A stretch of DNA of 47,169 bases from Anaeroplasma bactoclasticum (GCA_023663825.1 JAMPGQ010000008.1:1-47169), one strand, 5' to 3'; positions 33,441 through 42,435 are shown, counted from the stretch's first letter. Numbers and translations: made by a program. The notes: a model not told the origin generated them from the sequence alone.

Positions 33441-33469
33441 AAAAAGCACCCAAGAATAACCTTGAGTGC
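33441..33469 (-). terminator. Terminator of the AlbA_2-type gene
   Basis: Minus strand: GCACTCAAG pairs with CTTGGGTGC (one mismatch) and runs into TTTTT. Confidence 0.65.
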
Positions 33470-33476
33470 GAAAAAA

Positions 33477-33502
33477 GCGACCGATAGCGACCGATAGCGA
33501 CC
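33477..33502. repeat. Short tandem repeat GCGACCGATA
   Basis: Two full 10-base units and six bases of a third lie between the stop of the AlbA_2-type gene and its terminator. Much richer in GC than the surroundings. Confidence 0.7.
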
Positions 33503-33513
33503 AATAAAGTATG

Positions 33514-34917
33514 TTATTTTAAAACATATTTAATAGAAGGACCAGAACCAATTGACTTTATTATTTGCTTGTTGAGTAATGAATTTATAATTTCTTTTGC
33601 TCTTGTGTTTTTAATCTCTAATATATCCTCAACAACAATTCTTCTAATTGAACCATATTGCTTAATATAATCAACAATAATTTGTTCTTGTTCAGTTAAC
33701 TCCATTATATTCTTGTTATGATGAATAGAATTATTAGTTTCTTCTTGATCGAATAGATAATAATTTACATTAGGGAGCTTAACTAAAAAGAAGTGATCAA
33801 AAGGAATATATTCAGGTTTTTGTTCATAAGGCGCATACGCAAGATTTGTTTTTTCAAAGCCTGTGGCATAGTTTTCTATATAACCCAATTGACTAAACAA
33901 ATAAACTAAATTAGGATTTCTAAGAGATTGTCTTCCACTTAAAACAGCTTCTAATGTGGTTCTATACAAAGAACCTGGTGAACCAATATCTACTCTGTCA
34001 GGGAAGAATTCAATTTTAATATTAGATGGAGCATCTATATCTAAATGCATAAAAGCATTAATAATCATTTCACGAAGAGATGGCTCTGGATAGGATAGAA
34101 CCTCTGTTCTTTGAACCTGTCCGGGTAAAAGTCTGGCACTTACATCATTATACAAGTTTACTTGATCCAAAACATCATCTAGAATTTTTAACCAAGAACC
34201 ACTAAATTCTTTCTTTACTCTAAAATCTAATTTAGAATTCTTGTAATATGCAAATTTTACAATATAAGGGTTTTCATCACTAACTAATAAGGCCAAATTA
34301 TTAAATTTATCCTCATTCGTTAGTAGTCTTAATTTATTTAAAGAATTTTGGTTAAATTCTTTATGAACACTTGCAAGTTTATTCTTTAAATAAGAGAAAT
34401 TAAGAGTTTGAATTTTAGAAGTTAAGTTTTCAAAGTGAAAATCATTAAATGTTTTCCATAAATCACGTTCACGTTCCGGATATCCCTTTATATTCTTAGT
34501 AGAACTACCAATTCTAATATAATTTTCTCCAGAAAAACGAGTAGGCATCTTATAAGCAGCAGGTATCTCAATTAATAATACTTTCTTAAAATCAGAATAA
34601 TCAAATTCATAGAATTTAAAGTTGATATCAGGCTCAATAACTCTATTTAGCCATGGTTCCAACTCCTCATTTCCTTTTTTCTCTTTACGATAGTTGTATG
34701 AAGTACCAATAACATTATGAGTGCTATCTTCAATTCCAAAAATTAAATAAGCAAAAGGACGACCAAATAAAGCTGCACTATTTGATAAGGCAGAAATGTC
34801 CTTAGCCATATTTTCAGCAGATAAATAGTTGGATTTAAATTCTAGCCATTCATTTTCTGTTAAATTGTTTAATCTTAACTTATCTACTAGGTTTATTAAA
34901 TCTAAAGTCTGATACAT
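33514..34917 (-). CDS. AlbA_2/Schlafen-type ATP-binding transcriptional regulator
   Basis: A 467-residue protein. Residues about 10 to 120 match the AlbA_2 (Schlafen-like) domain (NEWLEFKSNYLSAENMAKDI, SNSAALFGRPFAYLIFGIED). Residues about 225 to 370 hold a GHKL/HATPase_c_4-like region (LREMIINAFMHLD, IKIEFFPDRVDIGSPGSL), and the last 65 residues form a winged helix. Function of this family is unproven; it is common in islands and may couple nucleotide binding to gene control. Start 34917 is chosen because GGTGAT stands just before it and a TGG-TAAAAT promoter lies where the longest frame would begin. Confidence 0.78.
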   Translation of the reverse strand: MYQTLDLINLVDKLRLNNLTENEWLEFKSNYLSAENMAKDISALSNSAALFGRPFAYLIFGIEDSTHNVIGTSYNYRKEKKGNEELEPWLNRVIEPDINFKFYEFDYSDFKKVLLIEIPAAYKMPTRFSGENYIRIGSSTKNIKGYPERERDLWKTFNDFHFENLTSKIQTLNFSYLKNKLASVHKEFNQNSLNKLRLLTNEDKFNNLALLVSDENPYIVKFAYYKNSKLDFRVKKEFSGSWLKILDDVLDQVNLYNDVSARLLPGQVQRTEVLSYPEPSLREMIINAFMHLDIDAPSNIKIEFFPDRVDIGSPGSLYRTTLEAVLSGRQSLRNPNLVYLFSQLGYIENYATGFEKTNLAYAPYEQKPEYIPFDHFFLVKLPNVNYYLFDQEETNNSIHHNKNIMELTEQEQIIVDYIKQYGSIRRIVVEDILEIKNTRAKEIINSLLNKQIIKSIGSGPSIKYVLK

Positions 34918-34933
34918 TTTTATCACCAGCATC

Positions 34934-34942
34934 ATTTTACCA
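34934..34942 (-). promoter_or_regulatory. Extended -10 promoter of the AlbA_2-type gene
   Basis: Minus strand TGGTAAAAT lies 17 bases before the chosen start, inside the longest open frame. Confidence 0.5.
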
Positions 34943-35042
34943 TAAAACACCCTAATTATCTATTCAAAATTAATATATAATTCAAAAAACATAATTTACA
35001 TTTTAATGAAAAAATAAATTATGTTTGGTAATACCTTATGAG

Positions 35043-35106
35043 ATAGAAAGAAAAAATTCAAGAGAAGGAGGAAACTCTTTCTATAAAGATTCAAATAAAT
35101 CTTTAT
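35043..35106 (+). promoter_or_regulatory. Two overlapping hairpins in the recombinase leader
   Basis: ATAGAAAGA (35043 to 35051) pairs with TCTTTCTAT (35076 to 35084), enclosing AAGGAGG in the loop. ATAAAGATT (35083 to 35091) pairs with AATCTTTAT (35098 to 35106). The two share two bases, and TCTTT can also pair with AAAGA at 35085, so they may exclude each other. No standard start codon follows the AAGGAGG at a proper distance. Confidence 0.5.
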
Positions 35107-35181
35107 GGCATAACTATTAATTAAAGATATAAAGAGAACTTATTTATGCATAGATTTAATTGATAAGGAGTTAATTAAAAA

Positions 35182-35235
35182 ATGTCAAAACGAAATATTG
35201 AATATAGAAAAAGAAAACGAGGCGCTAGAGGTTGA
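35182..35235 (+). CDS. Possible 17-residue leader peptide
   Basis: MSKRNIEYRKRKRGARG, highly basic, with AAGGAG eleven bases ahead. Its TGA overlaps the recombinase ATG (TGATG), so it could couple translation. The other frame over 35110 to 35284 is also open (with LCIDLIDKELIKKCQNEIL) but lacks a start and may be a decayed gene. Either reading is uncertain. Confidence 0.3.
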   Translation: MSKRNIEYRKRKRGARG

Positions 35236-36833
35236 TGATAGAAAAAAATCAGATTCAAATCGTCGGTATTTATTGTCGTCTTTCTAAGGATGATAACAAA
35301 GGAACCGAATCTAACTCGATCACCAGCCAAAAAGAAAGCTTAACCGACTATGTAAAACGACAAGGATGGTTTTTACATAAAGTTTATATTGATGATGGAT
35401 TTTCTGGAGTATCCTTTGATAGACCTGCATTTAAGGATATGATTTCTGATATTGAAAAGGGATATTTAAACTGTATCGTAGTCAAAGATTTATCTCGTTT
35501 AGGAAGAAATTATCTAGATAGTGGCTATTACATAGAAAAATATTTTCCAGAACACAACATCAGGTTTGTTGCGGTCAATGATTCCTTAGATACATTAGAG
35601 GGTGAAAATGATTTTGGTCCCTTTAAAAATATTATCAATGAATGGTATGCTAAAGATATTTCAAAGAAGATAAAATTCAGCTTTAATACAAAAGCCAAAC
35701 AAGGAAACTTAATTCAAGGCTTTGCTCCATATGGTTATGTAAAGGCTAAAGATTCCTTAGATTTTGAAATTGATGAAGAAGCAGCTAAAATTATCTCATA
35801 TATCTTTAAAAGTATATCTAATAAAATCCCTGCTAAAGAAGTTATTGATACCTTGAAAAAGAATAAGGTCTATATACCAGGCTATTATAACTACATTAAA
35901 AAGAATGTAAATAAAGAAAAATATGAAACCATATCTGAGACAAAGAAATACGCTTGGGATTACTGGAAGCTAGATAGTATTCTTACAAACGAAATCTATG
36001 TTGGTACACTCATTAATTTTAAAAAACGAAAAGTAACCTTTAGAAGTAAGAAATTGGTTCCTAATGATCCATCCAAAATTTTAAAAATAGAGAATCGTTT
36101 TCCAGCAATTATATCCAAGGAAATGTTTGATGCAGTTCAAGAAATAAGAAGCTTTAAATTTAGAGCCTCAAGAGGAGAACATAAGGAATTTTCTAATTTA
36201 ATTTATTGTGGAGATTGTGGAAGAAAAATAATTCTTAGACAACAATCCAGAAGTAAACAGCATTATTTTTATTGTGCTAAAGAAACAAAGGGGTGTGGAG
36301 GACACTATATTCCCTTAACAGTTTTACAAGATTTAATTTCAAATGATTTTAAGGATTTGCAAAGCTTTATTTCAATAGTTCCTAAAGAAATACTCATTAC
36401 TAAATTAAATCAGATAAATCAACAAAAAAATAACAATCAAATCGCTATTTACCAAAAAAAAAATACAAAACATGAACAGCGTCTAAAATACCTAACCAAT
36501 TTAATGAAAAAGCTGCTAGACACCTATGCTTTAGGAATATTACCCGATGATGCTTACCAGTCTTTGATGAAGGACTATAAAAAAGAATATGATGAAATAT
36601 CCAGTCAATCTAAAATCTTGAAAACAAAAATTGAGAATATCAAACCATATACTTATGAAATAGTAAGTAAGCAACAATTAAGCTTTCTATTAAATATAGA
36701 TGCAAATCAATTATTTGAACAACAGCTTCTTAAAAATATAGTAAAATCCATTCGTATTTATGAAAAGAATGAAGAAGGAAATAAAGAGAAAACTATATTG
36801 ATTGAATATTATGGACTTGGAGTGTTAAAGTAA
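35235..36833 (+). CDS. Large serine recombinase 1
   Basis: A 532-residue recombinase. GIYCRLSKDDNKG carries catalytic Ser17; VKDLSRLGRNYLDSGYYIEK holds the active-site Arg residues; the recombinase domain follows (GFAPYGYVKA, WKLDSILTNEIYVGTL), then a zinc ribbon (YCGDCGRKI with YCAKETKGCG) and a coiled coil near 380 to 480. Such enzymes excise and integrate elements without host factors. ATG 35235 is preferred over TTG 35232. The stop is five bases before the second recombinase, so both are expected together. Confidence 0.92.
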   Translation: MIEKNQIQIVGIYCRLSKDDNKGTESNSITSQKESLTDYVKRQGWFLHKVYIDDGFSGVSFDRPAFKDMISDIEKGYLNCIVVKDLSRLGRNYLDSGYYIEKYFPEHNIRFVAVNDSLDTLEGENDFGPFKNIINEWYAKDISKKIKFSFNTKAKQGNLIQGFAPYGYVKAKDSLDFEIDEEAAKIISYIFKSISNKIPAKEVIDTLKKNKVYIPGYYNYIKKNVNKEKYETISETKKYAWDYWKLDSILTNEIYVGTLINFKKRKVTFRSKKLVPNDPSKILKIENRFPAIISKEMFDAVQEIRSFKFRASRGEHKEFSNLIYCGDCGRKIILRQQSRSKQHYFYCAKETKGCGGHYIPLTVLQDLISNDFKDLQSFISIVPKEILITKLNQINQQKNNNQIAIYQKKNTKHEQRLKYLTNLMKKLLDTYALGILPDDAYQSLMKDYKKEYDEISSQSKILKTKIENIKPYTYEIVSKQQLSFLLNIDANQLFEQQLLKNIVKSIRIYEKNEEGNKEKTILIEYYGLGVLK

Positions 36834-36837
36834 TGTT

Positions 36838-38271
36838 ATGACAAGCAAAGTAGGAATTTATGCAAGAATTAGTAGAAGTGATAACTTAGACTTAAACATA
36901 TCTATCAAACATCAAATCGAGGGAATTACGCAATATTGTAATCTAAAGCATTTTTCTATTACAAAAATCTATAAGGATATTGAATATAGTGGTAAAAGCT
37001 TTGATCGTCCAGCATTTAAAAAACTAATGCAAGATATTGAAGATGGCATCATCAATACGATAATCGTAAAAGATTTATCTCGCTTTGGAAGAAATCATTT
37101 AGAAGTAGGCAAATACCTAGAGGAAACCTTTTTAATTAACGATATAAGGTTTATTGCTATTGATGACAATTATGATAATCAAGGTATTATGGATGAATTT
37201 GCTGTCTTTAAAAATATCTTTAATGAAATGTATTTAAAGGATATAAAAAGAAAAGTTAAAACAACCTTTGACTTTAAAGCAAGAACTACACTTCTAAATT
37301 CTAAATTAGGTGCTTTCTACGGATTAACCTTAGATGAAAACCAAAAGCTAATTATTGATGAAAAACCAGCTAAGACTGTAAAAAGAATATATGACTTATA
37401 TATTCAAGGGCTTACAACTAAGCAAATTGCTGAGCTATTAAATAAAGAGAATGTTATTTCCCCTGGAGAGTATCGCTATAAACAATATAATGATAAATCA
37501 GGTTTAAAAAATACTAAATCTGTCTGGCGAGATTGCTCCATCTATAAGATTTTAACAAATGAAAGCTATACTGGTAAAATTATCAATCGAAAATACATTT
37601 ATGTAAAAGGAAAAAGAATTTTAAATCCTAATCCTGATATTATAGAAAATGGATTACCAGTCATTATTGATGCAAGCATATTTCAAAAGGTTCAAGAAAT
37701 AAGCTCAAAGAGACCTAAGAAAAAAGAAAAAGTATATTGTAGCCCTTTCTTAGATATGATTCAATGTGGACATTGTTCTAAACAAATGAGATATATTTAT
37801 TCTCAAACGATGAATGATTATCTCTATTGTTGCCCTAAATGTAGGACAAGAATTTATTTGCAGGATTTAACGAATATTTTCAAAGAAGATATCTCAAAGC
37901 AACTCATCTCAATTCAAAATAAGGATATTAAAAAGCATAAGCATACAAAAATTTCTAAATTAAAAGAAGAAATAAAAAAAGTAGAATTAGAAATAAGAAA
38001 AGAGTTTGAACGTTATGCGAATAACAAAATTAGTGAGGCTACATTTCTAGATAATATGAAACAATTGATTTTTAAGAAAGAACAGTTTACATTAGAAATC
38101 AACAATCAAGAAAAAACTATCCTTCATTCATTAGGAGAGTGTTTAGAAGGTATTGAAATTGATAAACTAATTAACAAATTAGTAAAAGAAGTGGTTGTTA
38201 AGAGCACAGGGAAAAGAAAATATGATGTGCATCTATGGTATAAATTTAAAAATCAAATTGATTTGAATTAA
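36838..38271 (+). CDS. Large serine recombinase 2
   Basis: A 477-residue recombinase, only distantly like its neighbour. GIYARISRSDNLD has catalytic Ser12, VKDLSRFGRNHLEVGKYLEE the Arg motif, then the recombinase domain (LTTKQIAELLNKENV, YKILTNESYTGKI), a zinc ribbon (CGHCSKQM with CCPKCRTR) and a coiled coil near 370 to 430. Neither ribosome site is strong, which suggests coupling to the upstream gene. Tandem unlike recombinases that act together are known from several Bacillota elements. Confidence 0.92.
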   Translation: MTSKVGIYARISRSDNLDLNISIKHQIEGITQYCNLKHFSITKIYKDIEYSGKSFDRPAFKKLMQDIEDGIINTIIVKDLSRFGRNHLEVGKYLEETFLINDIRFIAIDDNYDNQGIMDEFAVFKNIFNEMYLKDIKRKVKTTFDFKARTTLLNSKLGAFYGLTLDENQKLIIDEKPAKTVKRIYDLYIQGLTTKQIAELLNKENVISPGEYRYKQYNDKSGLKNTKSVWRDCSIYKILTNESYTGKIINRKYIYVKGKRILNPNPDIIENGLPVIIDASIFQKVQEISSKRPKKKEKVYCSPFLDMIQCGHCSKQMRYIYSQTMNDYLYCCPKCRTRIYLQDLTNIFKEDISKQLISIQNKDIKKHKHTKISKLKEEIKKVELEIRKEFERYANNKISEATFLDNMKQLIFKKEQFTLEINNQEKTILHSLGECLEGIEIDKLINKLVKEVVVKSTGKRKYDVHLWYKFKNQIDLN

Positions 38272-38277
38272 AAAATG

Positions 38278-38313
38278 TTTCATATGTTTTCGATACAATA
38301 TAAAAATATGAAA
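38278..38313. repeat. Inverted repeat after the recombinases
   Basis: TTTCATAT and ATATGAAA are 20 bases apart, just past the second recombinase stop. Without a T run it is a poor terminator. It could be a recombinase binding site, but there is no second copy to support that. Confidence 0.35.
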
Positions 38314-38361
38314 AAAACACGAACAAAAGACGAAGAAAAAACGAAAAAATATTGATGCAGA

Positions 38362-38390
38362 TTGATATTTCAAGGTATTTGTGTTATACT
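38362..38390 (+). promoter_or_regulatory. Promoter of the XRE-AAA-nuclease operon
   Basis: TTGATA, 17 bases, TATACT with TGT before it (extended -10). A second TATAAT at 38394 may also serve. Both lie inside the longest open frame and support the start at 38416. Confidence 0.65.
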
Positions 38391-38415
38391 ATGTATAATA
38401 AGTGAGGCGATACTT

Positions 38416-40161
38416 ATGACTTTAAAAGAACTAAGGATTTTAAAAGGTTTAAATCAAATTGATTGTGCAAAATATCTTGGTATGTCGACCAGAAATTATC
38501 AAAATTATGAAAACAAAGATGAGAAAATAAAAACTGCTAAATATTATGCAATTTACAAAAAACTAGAAGAATATGGGAAAAGCAGTTCTTTTAATATGTC
38601 CACTTTAGAAAATACTATATACAAAACGAATGTTATTATTGGTGTAGGTATTCAAGCATTTTCTGAAACGGTATCTAAATATAAAAAAAGAGATTGCTTT
38701 AATTTGCTAGAAAGATTTGTTAAAGAAGAATATGCAGGTAAGATATGCATATTATATGGTCTTCGTAGGACGGGGAAAACAACTTTATTGTTTCAAATGA
38801 TTGCAGAGCTTCCAATGGAACAAACTGCATATATCAAAATCCAAGCAACTGATAATATGTCAAATTTAACTAAAGATTTAAATGTATTATTACATAACGG
38901 ATACAAATATGTGTTTATTGATGAAATCACGCTGATGCATGATTTTATTAACACTGCAGCTATTCTTTCAGATGTTTTTAGTATGATGGGGATGAAAATT
39001 ATTGTTTCAGGTACGGATTCTTTAGGTTTTGCTATGGCAAATAGAAATGAACTTTATGATAGAAGTCTTATGATTCACACATCCTATATTCCTTTCAAAG
39101 AGTTTTCAAGGCTTTTAAATATTAATTCAATTGATTGCTACATAGAATATGGCGGAACTCTCAAAATTGAAAATATGAATTTTGATGATCCGGATGCTAC
39201 ATTTGATGATGTATCCTTTCGCGATGATGAAAGCACAAGAAAATATATCGATACTGCTATTAGTCGTAATATCCAAAATACTCTTAAATATGATCAGTTT
39301 GGAGAATATTTTAATCAACTTCGTGAGTTATATGACAAAGGCGAGCTAACTAATGTTATCAATAGAATAGTTGAAAGTATGAGCCATCAATTTTTGCTTC
39401 GAGTTGTAACAGAAAATTTTAAATCGCATGACCTTGGTTCTAGTAGAGAATTATTATTACATGATTTTCCAGAATCAAGAGCTACTATTCTTTACGATAT
39501 AGATGAAGACAAGGTTATAGAGAGATTAAAGTCTATTATTGATGTGAAGGAAAAAAGTGAAACCACAATTTCAATTACTCAGGAGCATGTGGATAAGATA
39601 AAAAAATACTTGCTTCAATTAGATCTTCTTGTTAAAACTACTGAACGCTATGAAGGCCGTGGTCAAGCTGAAATTTATATTATAACTCAGCCTGGAATGC
39701 GTTATGCTATTTCTAAAGCTCTAGTTTATTCATTAATGCAAGATGAGTATTTTCAAACTATATCAGAATTTGATAAAGAATATATTATCGAAAAAATTTT
39801 AACTGATGTAAAAGGAAGAATGCTTGAAGATATTGTATTGTTAGAAAACTGTAAATCAGCTTCCCGTAATGAGGAAGTATTTAAGTTTAAATTTGATCAG
39901 GGTGGAGAATACGATATGATAATTTATAATAAAGAACAAAATACATGTCGCATTTTTGAAATAAAGCATAGTAAAGAAATTTTTGAAAACCAAACCCGTC
40001 ATTTAAAAGATAATGTGAAATGTGAGCTTGTAGAAAAACGATTTGGAAAAATTATAGGTAAATATGTGCTTTATCGTGGAGAGAATAAGCTTATTGATGA
40101 AATTCAGTATTTAAATGTTGAGCAATATTTGTGCAAGACAGCATCAAAGCATAAGGATTAA
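38416..40161 (+). CDS. XRE-HTH/AAA ATPase/PD-(D/E)xK fusion protein
   Basis: A 581-residue protein. Residues 1 to 55 form an XRE-type helix-turn-helix (LKELRILKGLNQIDCAKYLG). Next is an AAA_14-like ATPase, with Walker A GLRRTGKTT at 115 to 123 and Walker B FIDEI with Asp169-Glu170. The C-terminal domain resembles DUF4143-type nuclease folds: GGEYDM with Asp500, then FEIKHS with Glu515 and Lys517, an intact PD-(D/E)xK core. AAA_14/DUF4143 proteins are common but an N-terminal DNA-binding domain is less so. GTGAGGCG precedes ATG 38416. It heads a tight five-gene operon of unknown function. Confidence 0.78.
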   Translation: MTLKELRILKGLNQIDCAKYLGMSTRNYQNYENKDEKIKTAKYYAIYKKLEEYGKSSSFNMSTLENTIYKTNVIIGVGIQAFSETVSKYKKRDCFNLLERFVKEEYAGKICILYGLRRTGKTTLLFQMIAELPMEQTAYIKIQATDNMSNLTKDLNVLLHNGYKYVFIDEITLMHDFINTAAILSDVFSMMGMKIIVSGTDSLGFAMANRNELYDRSLMIHTSYIPFKEFSRLLNINSIDCYIEYGGTLKIENMNFDDPDATFDDVSFRDDESTRKYIDTAISRNIQNTLKYDQFGEYFNQLRELYDKGELTNVINRIVESMSHQFLLRVVTENFKSHDLGSSRELLLHDFPESRATILYDIDEDKVIERLKSIIDVKEKSETTISITQEHVDKIKKYLLQLDLLVKTTERYEGRGQAEIYIITQPGMRYAISKALVYSLMQDEYFQTISEFDKEYIIEKILTDVKGRMLEDIVLLENCKSASRNEEVFKFKFDQGGEYDMIIYNKEQNTCRIFEIKHSKEIFENQTRHLKDNVKCELVEKRFGKIIGKYVLYRGENKLIDEIQYLNVEQYLCKTASKHKD

Positions 40162-40172
40162 TGGAGGTAGTT

Positions 40173-40676
40173 ATGTTAAAGGAATCAGTAATAAAAAAAT
40201 TAAAAGCTATGGGAAAAGAAGAACTATTGACTCTTCTTTTAGAAATATGTGATGCTAATGAGGATGTCATAAAATATTTAAATAATACCTTATGCAAATC
40301 AAAAATAGACTCAGAAAAATACATTAATCAAATTGAAAAGTGCTTTAGAGGCATTAATTTTAGGGTGGATAAAGCAATAAATATTTATACAACACTTAGA
40401 AAGACAACGAAAGAATATTCAGCTTTAAGTGAAGTAGGGTTAACCCTTTTAAATGAATTATTGCTAGATTATGATATGGGGAATATGACAAGATCTCATA
40501 TAAAAAGAATTGAAGACATATCTCAAATGCTATGTGAAGATATAAGCAAAGCTTCAAATAATGAAGGCTATAGAAGACAATATGAATCTTTGTCTATAGG
40601 TGATGAGTTAGTGTATGATATATTAAGCCAGGTTTATTATGGGTATTTTGAATTTTATTTAGATGATGAGGAATAG
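40173..40676 (+). CDS. Hypothetical protein, DUF6155-like
   Basis: A 167-residue, mostly helical, charged protein. The start LKESVIKKLKAMGKEELLTLLLEICDAN (read as LKESVIKKLKAM, GKEELLTLLLEICDAN) and the general layout resemble DUF6155, but I cannot confirm this. No signal peptide or membrane helix. ATG 40173 has GGAGG five bases ahead; ATG 40161 overlaps the stop of the preceding gene and lacks such a site. Second gene of the operon. Confidence 0.65.
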   Translation: MLKESVIKKLKAMGKEELLTLLLEICDANEDVIKYLNNTLCKSKIDSEKYINQIEKCFRGINFRVDKAINIYTTLRKTTKEYSALSEVGLTLLNELLLDYDMGNMTRSHIKRIEDISQMLCEDISKASNNEGYRRQYESLSIGDELVYDILSQVYYGYFEFYLDDEE

Positions 40677-40695
40677 TATAGGAGGTATAAATAGT

Positions 40696-41028
40696 ATGAT
40701 GGATTCTAGTAGAACATGTATAGAAAGTGATTGGAAGTTATTCAGAAAGAAAATTATTCAATGGCAGGAAGACCATATGGCTAGGTTGAATAAAGAATAT
40801 ATAGCAATATTAAGTCGTCAAAATCCTGCTTCAAGAAATTTTTGGGACCTTGAAAAAAGGATAAATAAAGATAAACGTCATCCTGGAGTGCAAATTGATA
40901 TGAGACGATCTACAATGAAATATAATATTGCCATATTACTCAAGGATAATGTAATTACTCTAGAGGATCTAGATGGGTTTAGTCAGGATTTAAAAGATGC
41001 GATTCAAATACTTTTGGGGATTGATTGA
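40696..41028 (+). CDS. Hypothetical protein of the XRE-AAA operon
   Basis: A 110-residue soluble protein (CIESDWKLFRKKIIQWQEDH, FWDLEKRINKDKRHPGVQID). Aromatic and basic residues alternate in its first half, and the second half is helical. I recall the same pattern in unnamed Bacillota proteins, sometimes wrongly labelled as transporters; it has no membrane helix. ATG 40696 has GGAGG ten bases ahead. Its TGA overlaps the next ATG (TGATG), which points to coupled translation. Confidence 0.65.
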   Translation: MMDSSRTCIESDWKLFRKKIIQWQEDHMARLNKEYIAILSRQNPASRNFWDLEKRINKDKRHPGVQIDMRRSTMKYNIAILLKDNVITLEDLDGFSQDLKDAIQILLGID

Positions 41029-41966
41029 TGAAATTACAAGATGCTTTACTAAATGAAACTAAAGATAAGCTTAAGGACTTAGCAAATACCTTAAGACAAA
41101 GTGGTATTTCCAAGCTGAAAAAGCATGATTTAGTTGATAGAATAGAAGCTTTGTTAAAAGAAGAAGGCGTTTTGCATTTTGTATTAAATCTATTAGATGA
41201 AAAATGTCATAGTTTATTGAAAAGAGCTTTAAGAGAAAAAATCTTTATTACTGAGGGAAATCTAGACCAATTAATGATGCTAAGAAGATATGGGATTGTT
41301 TATCAAGATGCTGCTTATATGATTGTTCCAGAGGATTTGGCTATTTCTATTCGAAAGATAATTACGAAAGAGTTTTATGTGAACCATAAGAAATTTCAAT
41401 GGCTTTTTAGGTGTATGTTATTTGCTGGCGATTTTTATGGTATTTTTACAATTCAAGATTTAATGGACTTGTTAAAATTAAACAAAAAAGTTAGATACAC
41501 GAGTGATGTTTCTGCCTCAATTGATGAACTTATACACTTTGTTCCTTTATTTTATAAGCAAGATAATGAATATATTTCAATGTCAGCTTGTAGCTATGGA
41601 ATTGAGGAGCTTAGATTAGAGCAGGAAGGGAAAAAACGATTTATTCCAACTGTTGAACAGATAGATTTCTATTATGAGAATGGGTATTTAACAAATCAAT
41701 ATTATCAAGTTCTAATCAATGAATTGAAAAAAAGAATAGATGATGATTACATTATTGTGTTGATTACTAAGACATTTTTTTCAAAAGTTTTATTAGGAGA
41801 AACTACAGAAAATGCAATAACTTATCTTATTTCAGAATTAGAGCCTGAAGATGAAATGGAGGCTTTCTTTTTAGCATCTGTTGCAATTCAGACTTATAAT
41901 AATACAAATATGATTACCAATAAAGGTAAAACACCAATTCAAACAAGGAAGGAGCAGAACAAATGA
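41028..41966 (+). CDS. SAP/Rho-N-like domain protein of the operon
   Basis: A 312-residue protein. Residues about 10 to 45 (KDKLKDLANTLRQSGISKLKKHDLVDRI) resemble the Rho N-terminal/SAP helix-extension-helix, a nucleic-acid-binding fold. The rest is helical, with repeated Leu and Tyr, and has no known domain to my eye. It overlaps the next frame by four bases (ATGA). In this operon it may hold DNA or RNA for the nuclease-ATPase, which is inference from company only. Confidence 0.65.
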   Translation: MKLQDALLNETKDKLKDLANTLRQSGISKLKKHDLVDRIEALLKEEGVLHFVLNLLDEKCHSLLKRALREKIFITEGNLDQLMMLRRYGIVYQDAAYMIVPEDLAISIRKIITKEFYVNHKKFQWLFRCMLFAGDFYGIFTIQDLMDLLKLNKKVRYTSDVSASIDELIHFVPLFYKQDNEYISMSACSYGIEELRLEQEGKKRFIPTVEQIDFYYENGYLTNQYYQVLINELKKRIDDDYIIVLITKTFFSKVLLGETTENAITYLISELEPEDEMEAFFLASVAIQTYNNTNMITNKGKTPIQTRKEQNK

Positions 41967-42379
41967 TAGATTTTGATTTATTACTTGCAGAAGAAAAAAC
42001 GAAAGAAAACGAAAAAAACTTAGCTATTTTTCAAAGAAAATTAGAAGAGGAAGGCTTATCAAAAAAGACAATAGAGAGGCATCTAGATAATGTAGATTTA
42101 TACATTAATGTATATTAGCTTCACTCTGATATTGTTGATATGGCAGATGGAATGGACAAGATTGATTATTTCCTTTCCTATTGGGGTTTAGAAAAACTAA
42201 TGTGGGCTTCTAAGTATTCATTTACAAATATGATTTCTAGCTTAAAAAAGTTTTATAGGATAATGTTAGATCAAGGCTTAGTAGATAAAAAAGCTTATGA
42301 GAGGATGTTACTTACCATAAAAAATGAAAAAGAACAATGGTTAGATGAATCAAATTTTATTAATTCTGATGGATTTTAA
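41963..42379 (+). pseudogene. Integrase-N-like helical protein, broken by an in-frame TAG
   Basis: The frame runs from ATG 41963 for 51 codons to TAG at 42116 and then stays open to 42379. GLSKKTIERHLDNVDLYINVY before the stop joins LHSDIVDMADGMDKIDYFL after it, giving one continuous helical protein of about 138 residues. The first part resembles the SAM-like N-terminal core-binding domain of tyrosine recombinases, though no catalytic domain follows. TAG for TTG (Leu) would be a single base change. Reinitiation at ATG 42140 has no ribosome site. Confidence 0.65.
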
Positions 42380-42435
42380 TAAAGAATTAGCCTGTCATAT
42401 ATAAAATGATAAGTCTTTCTTAATTATCCATTCAT

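Noticed and set aside
42116-42118. TAG read as an amino acid (pyrrolysine-like recoding)
   Set aside because: Other genes here end in TAG, no pyl genes are seen, and one base change from TTG explains it.
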